A stretch of DNA of 16,351 nt from Bryobacterales bacterium (GTDB lineage Bacteria > Acidobacteriota > Terriglobia > Bryobacterales > Bryobacteraceae). A program made the translations under genes and the position numbers. Of this stretch, positions 15,408 to 16,351 are shown piece by piece. The stretch covers positions 1 to 16,351 of the forward strand of contig JAEUQE010000212.1 of assembly GCA_016789785.1 (NCBI GenBank), in the 5' to 3' direction. A model generated the notes under the pieces. The model searched no databases and was not told where the DNA came from. It worked only from the letters and a program-made list of their open reading frames with translations. Position 1 is the stretch's first letter. The number at the start of each line of letters is the position of its first letter.

Positions 15408-15512
15408 CGCATGCCGTTCAGCGGATGTTCCATCTTCCAGGAGGATGGCACACAAGCTCCACGCGCCGCCCGGCGTTCTACCTTCGGCGGCTGGAGTGTG
15501 ACCTTAGTCGCC

Positions 15513-15639
15513 GTGCCCTCCGGCGCTGTCGTGGGCCGGAGTTCTGACGTTGTCTGCGTGCCGCTCCGGTGCTATCGTGGGCCGGGTTCCGACGTTGTCG
15601 ATGTGCCACTCTGGCGCTGTCGTGGGCCGGAGTTTCGAG
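15513..15639. repeat. 45-bp imperfect tandem repeats, 2.8 copies
   Basis: Copies begin at 15513, 15558 and 15603, each with GTGCC. All share CTGTCGTGGGCCGG or CTATCGTGGGCCGG, and the first two also share GACGTTGTC. Copies differ by several substitutions and compensating one-base indels, so they are not recent. They lie between two divergently oriented genes. The repeats touch each other without spacers, so this is not CRISPR. Confidence 0.85.
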
Positions 15640-15648
15640 GCACCTGAT

Positions 15649-15782
15649 CGGTAGCGCAGGCCCCCAGGCCTGCCGCGTCCCCTCTCCAGGGGACGCCTTC
15701 GGAAGGGCGCAGAACGAGGCACTGCGTTCGACGTTCTGCCCGAGGGCTGCCGGGCTCCTGAGGCACCCGCACGGTGATGCGG
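15649..15782 (+). repeat. Structured element B, four successive stem-loops
   Basis: It begins CGGTAGCGCAGGC. Stems are GCAGGCC/GGCCTGC (15656-15662 with 15667-15673, 4-base loop), GCGTCCCCT/AGGGGACGC (15675-15683 with 15688-15696, 4-base loop), GCAGAACG/CGTTCTGC (15709-15716 with 15732-15739) and CCGCA/TGCGG (15767-15771 with 15778-15782). The first half matches element A in order and in conserved bases. It lies just after the 45-bp repeats and upstream of the amidohydrolase gene. It may be a mobile palindromic element, a structured RNA or a leader. Confidence 0.65.
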
Positions 15783-15848
15783 CCATAGTCGCGCCCACCG
15801 CTGCGCCAAGCTGTGATCAAATAAATCCTTCCGGCGGAGGCCGATAGC

Positions 15849-16351
15849 ATGATACGACCGTTGATTCTGATTGCACTGATCATCTCCAGCCTGTTGGCAC
15901 AACAGGCTGCCGCTCCACAAGGGAGCAAAGCGAAGGGCGGCGAGACCAAGTTCGGCATCCGGGTTCAGGAAGGGCCCATGGATGCGCTTCGCGTGAAGGA
16001 TTACAAACCCTCTTCCTCGCTGGTGGTGGCCCGTACCGAAGTTGCCAAGGCGCGCTTCGCCGTGATCGACGCCCACAGCCACGCATCCATGAGCGGCATC
16101 AAGACGCGCGCCGATGTCGACGCCTGGGTGAAAACCATGGACGAAACCGGCATCGAAATGTCGGTGGTGTTCACCGAGACCACGGGCGCCGAGTTCGACC
16201 GCCTCGCCGATCTGTTTCTCCAGTCGTACCCGAAGCGCTTTCAGGTGTGGTGCGGCATCGACACCAAGGACATCGACGATCCGGGTTACCCCGAGCGTGC
16301 GGCGCGCGAGTTGGAGCGCTGCTATCGCAAGGGCGCCCGTGGGGCCGGCGA
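15849..16351 (+). CDS. Exported amidohydrolase family 2 protein, N-terminal part
   Basis: The ATG at 15849 is preceded by GGAGG at a spacing of about 9. The frame stays open to the right edge, about 167 codons, so the gene is cut. Residues 1-22 are a signal peptide (RPLILIALIISSLLAQQ). From residue 70 the text AVIDAHSHASMSG matches the first strand of metal-dependent amidohydrolases of the PF04909 type, with the metal ligand pair His76-x-His78. It continues with ADVDAWVKTMDETGIEMSVV and the strand RFQVWCGIDTKDI, as in that family. Such enzymes are TIM-barrel hydrolases or decarboxylases; the remaining metal ligands lie outside the window. The linker at 23-65 is longer than usual. Substrate unknown. 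Confidence 0.85.
   Translation, partial: MIRPLILIALIISSLLAQQAAAPQGSKAKGGETKFGIRVQEGPMDALRVKDYKPSSSLVVARTEVAKARFAVIDAHSHASMSGIKTRADVDAWVKTMDETGIEMSVVFTETTGAEFDRLADLFLQSYPKRFQVWCGIDTKDIDDPGYPERAARELERCYRKGARGAG

Noticed and set aside
15513..15639. CRISPR-like array
   Set aside because: Units touch each other with no spacers, are diverged, and no cas gene is present.
15504..16082. 192-codon minus-strand open frame across the repeats and amidohydrolase start
   Set aside because: It lies antisense to a gene with a signal peptide and a HxH motif, and its end reads through the 45-bp repeats.

Overview
The window looks like a chromosomal stretch from a GC-rich member of Acidobacteriota, probably the Bryobacterales/Solibacter group. 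The evidence is gene content: a BlaI/M56 pair, an ECF sigma factor of the Sigma70_ECF type followed by a Ser/Thr kinase with a TPR-rich C-terminus, many secreted proteins of unknown role, an SLH/BACON surface protein, and a PQQ-dehydrogenase remnant. This is inference; no rRNA or other marker gene is present. I see no tRNA, rRNA, CRISPR array, transposase or phage gene.

Layout. (1) 1-940, minus strand: a BlaI-type repressor gene overlapping an M56 (BlaR1-like) sensor gene that runs off the left edge. A strong sigma70-type promoter and a candidate operator lie in front. (2) 1166-4474, minus strand: a two-gene signalling operon of ECF sigma factor then transmembrane kinase-TPR protein. (3) 4475-5529: about 1 kb with no convincing gene, but with a good leftward promoter, small hairpins and a palindrome. 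(4) 5530-6339, plus strand: a secreted protein with two similar halves, ended by a perfect 13-bp stem-loop. (5) 6445-8954: a decay zone with three broken genes (C-terminal part of a PQQ-dependent dehydrogenase with a frameshift, an IclR regulator with an internal deletion, and a secreted protein with a 1-nt frameshift). (6) 9008-10216: an intact exported alpha/beta hydrolase. (7) 10510-14021: two divergent genes, a secreted protein of unknown function (minus) and a large SLH-anchored surface protein (plus). (8) 14047-15393, minus: a serine beta-lactamase-like hydrolase. (9) 15394-15848: non-coding repeats. (10) 15849 to the right edge: an exported amidohydrolase, cut by the window.

How it fits together. 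Modules 1 and 2 are independent envelope or stress sensing units: a proteolysis-triggered repressor, and a sigma factor paired with a kinase. The remaining intact genes are mostly exported hydrolases or surface proteins, typical of a soil heterotroph. The most unusual feature is a pair of non-coding elements (10211-10328 and 15649-15782) with the same layout. Their central stem keeps pairing although four of its nine base pairs differ, which suggests a dispersed structured DNA or RNA element. I found no defence system or clearly new multi-gene system.
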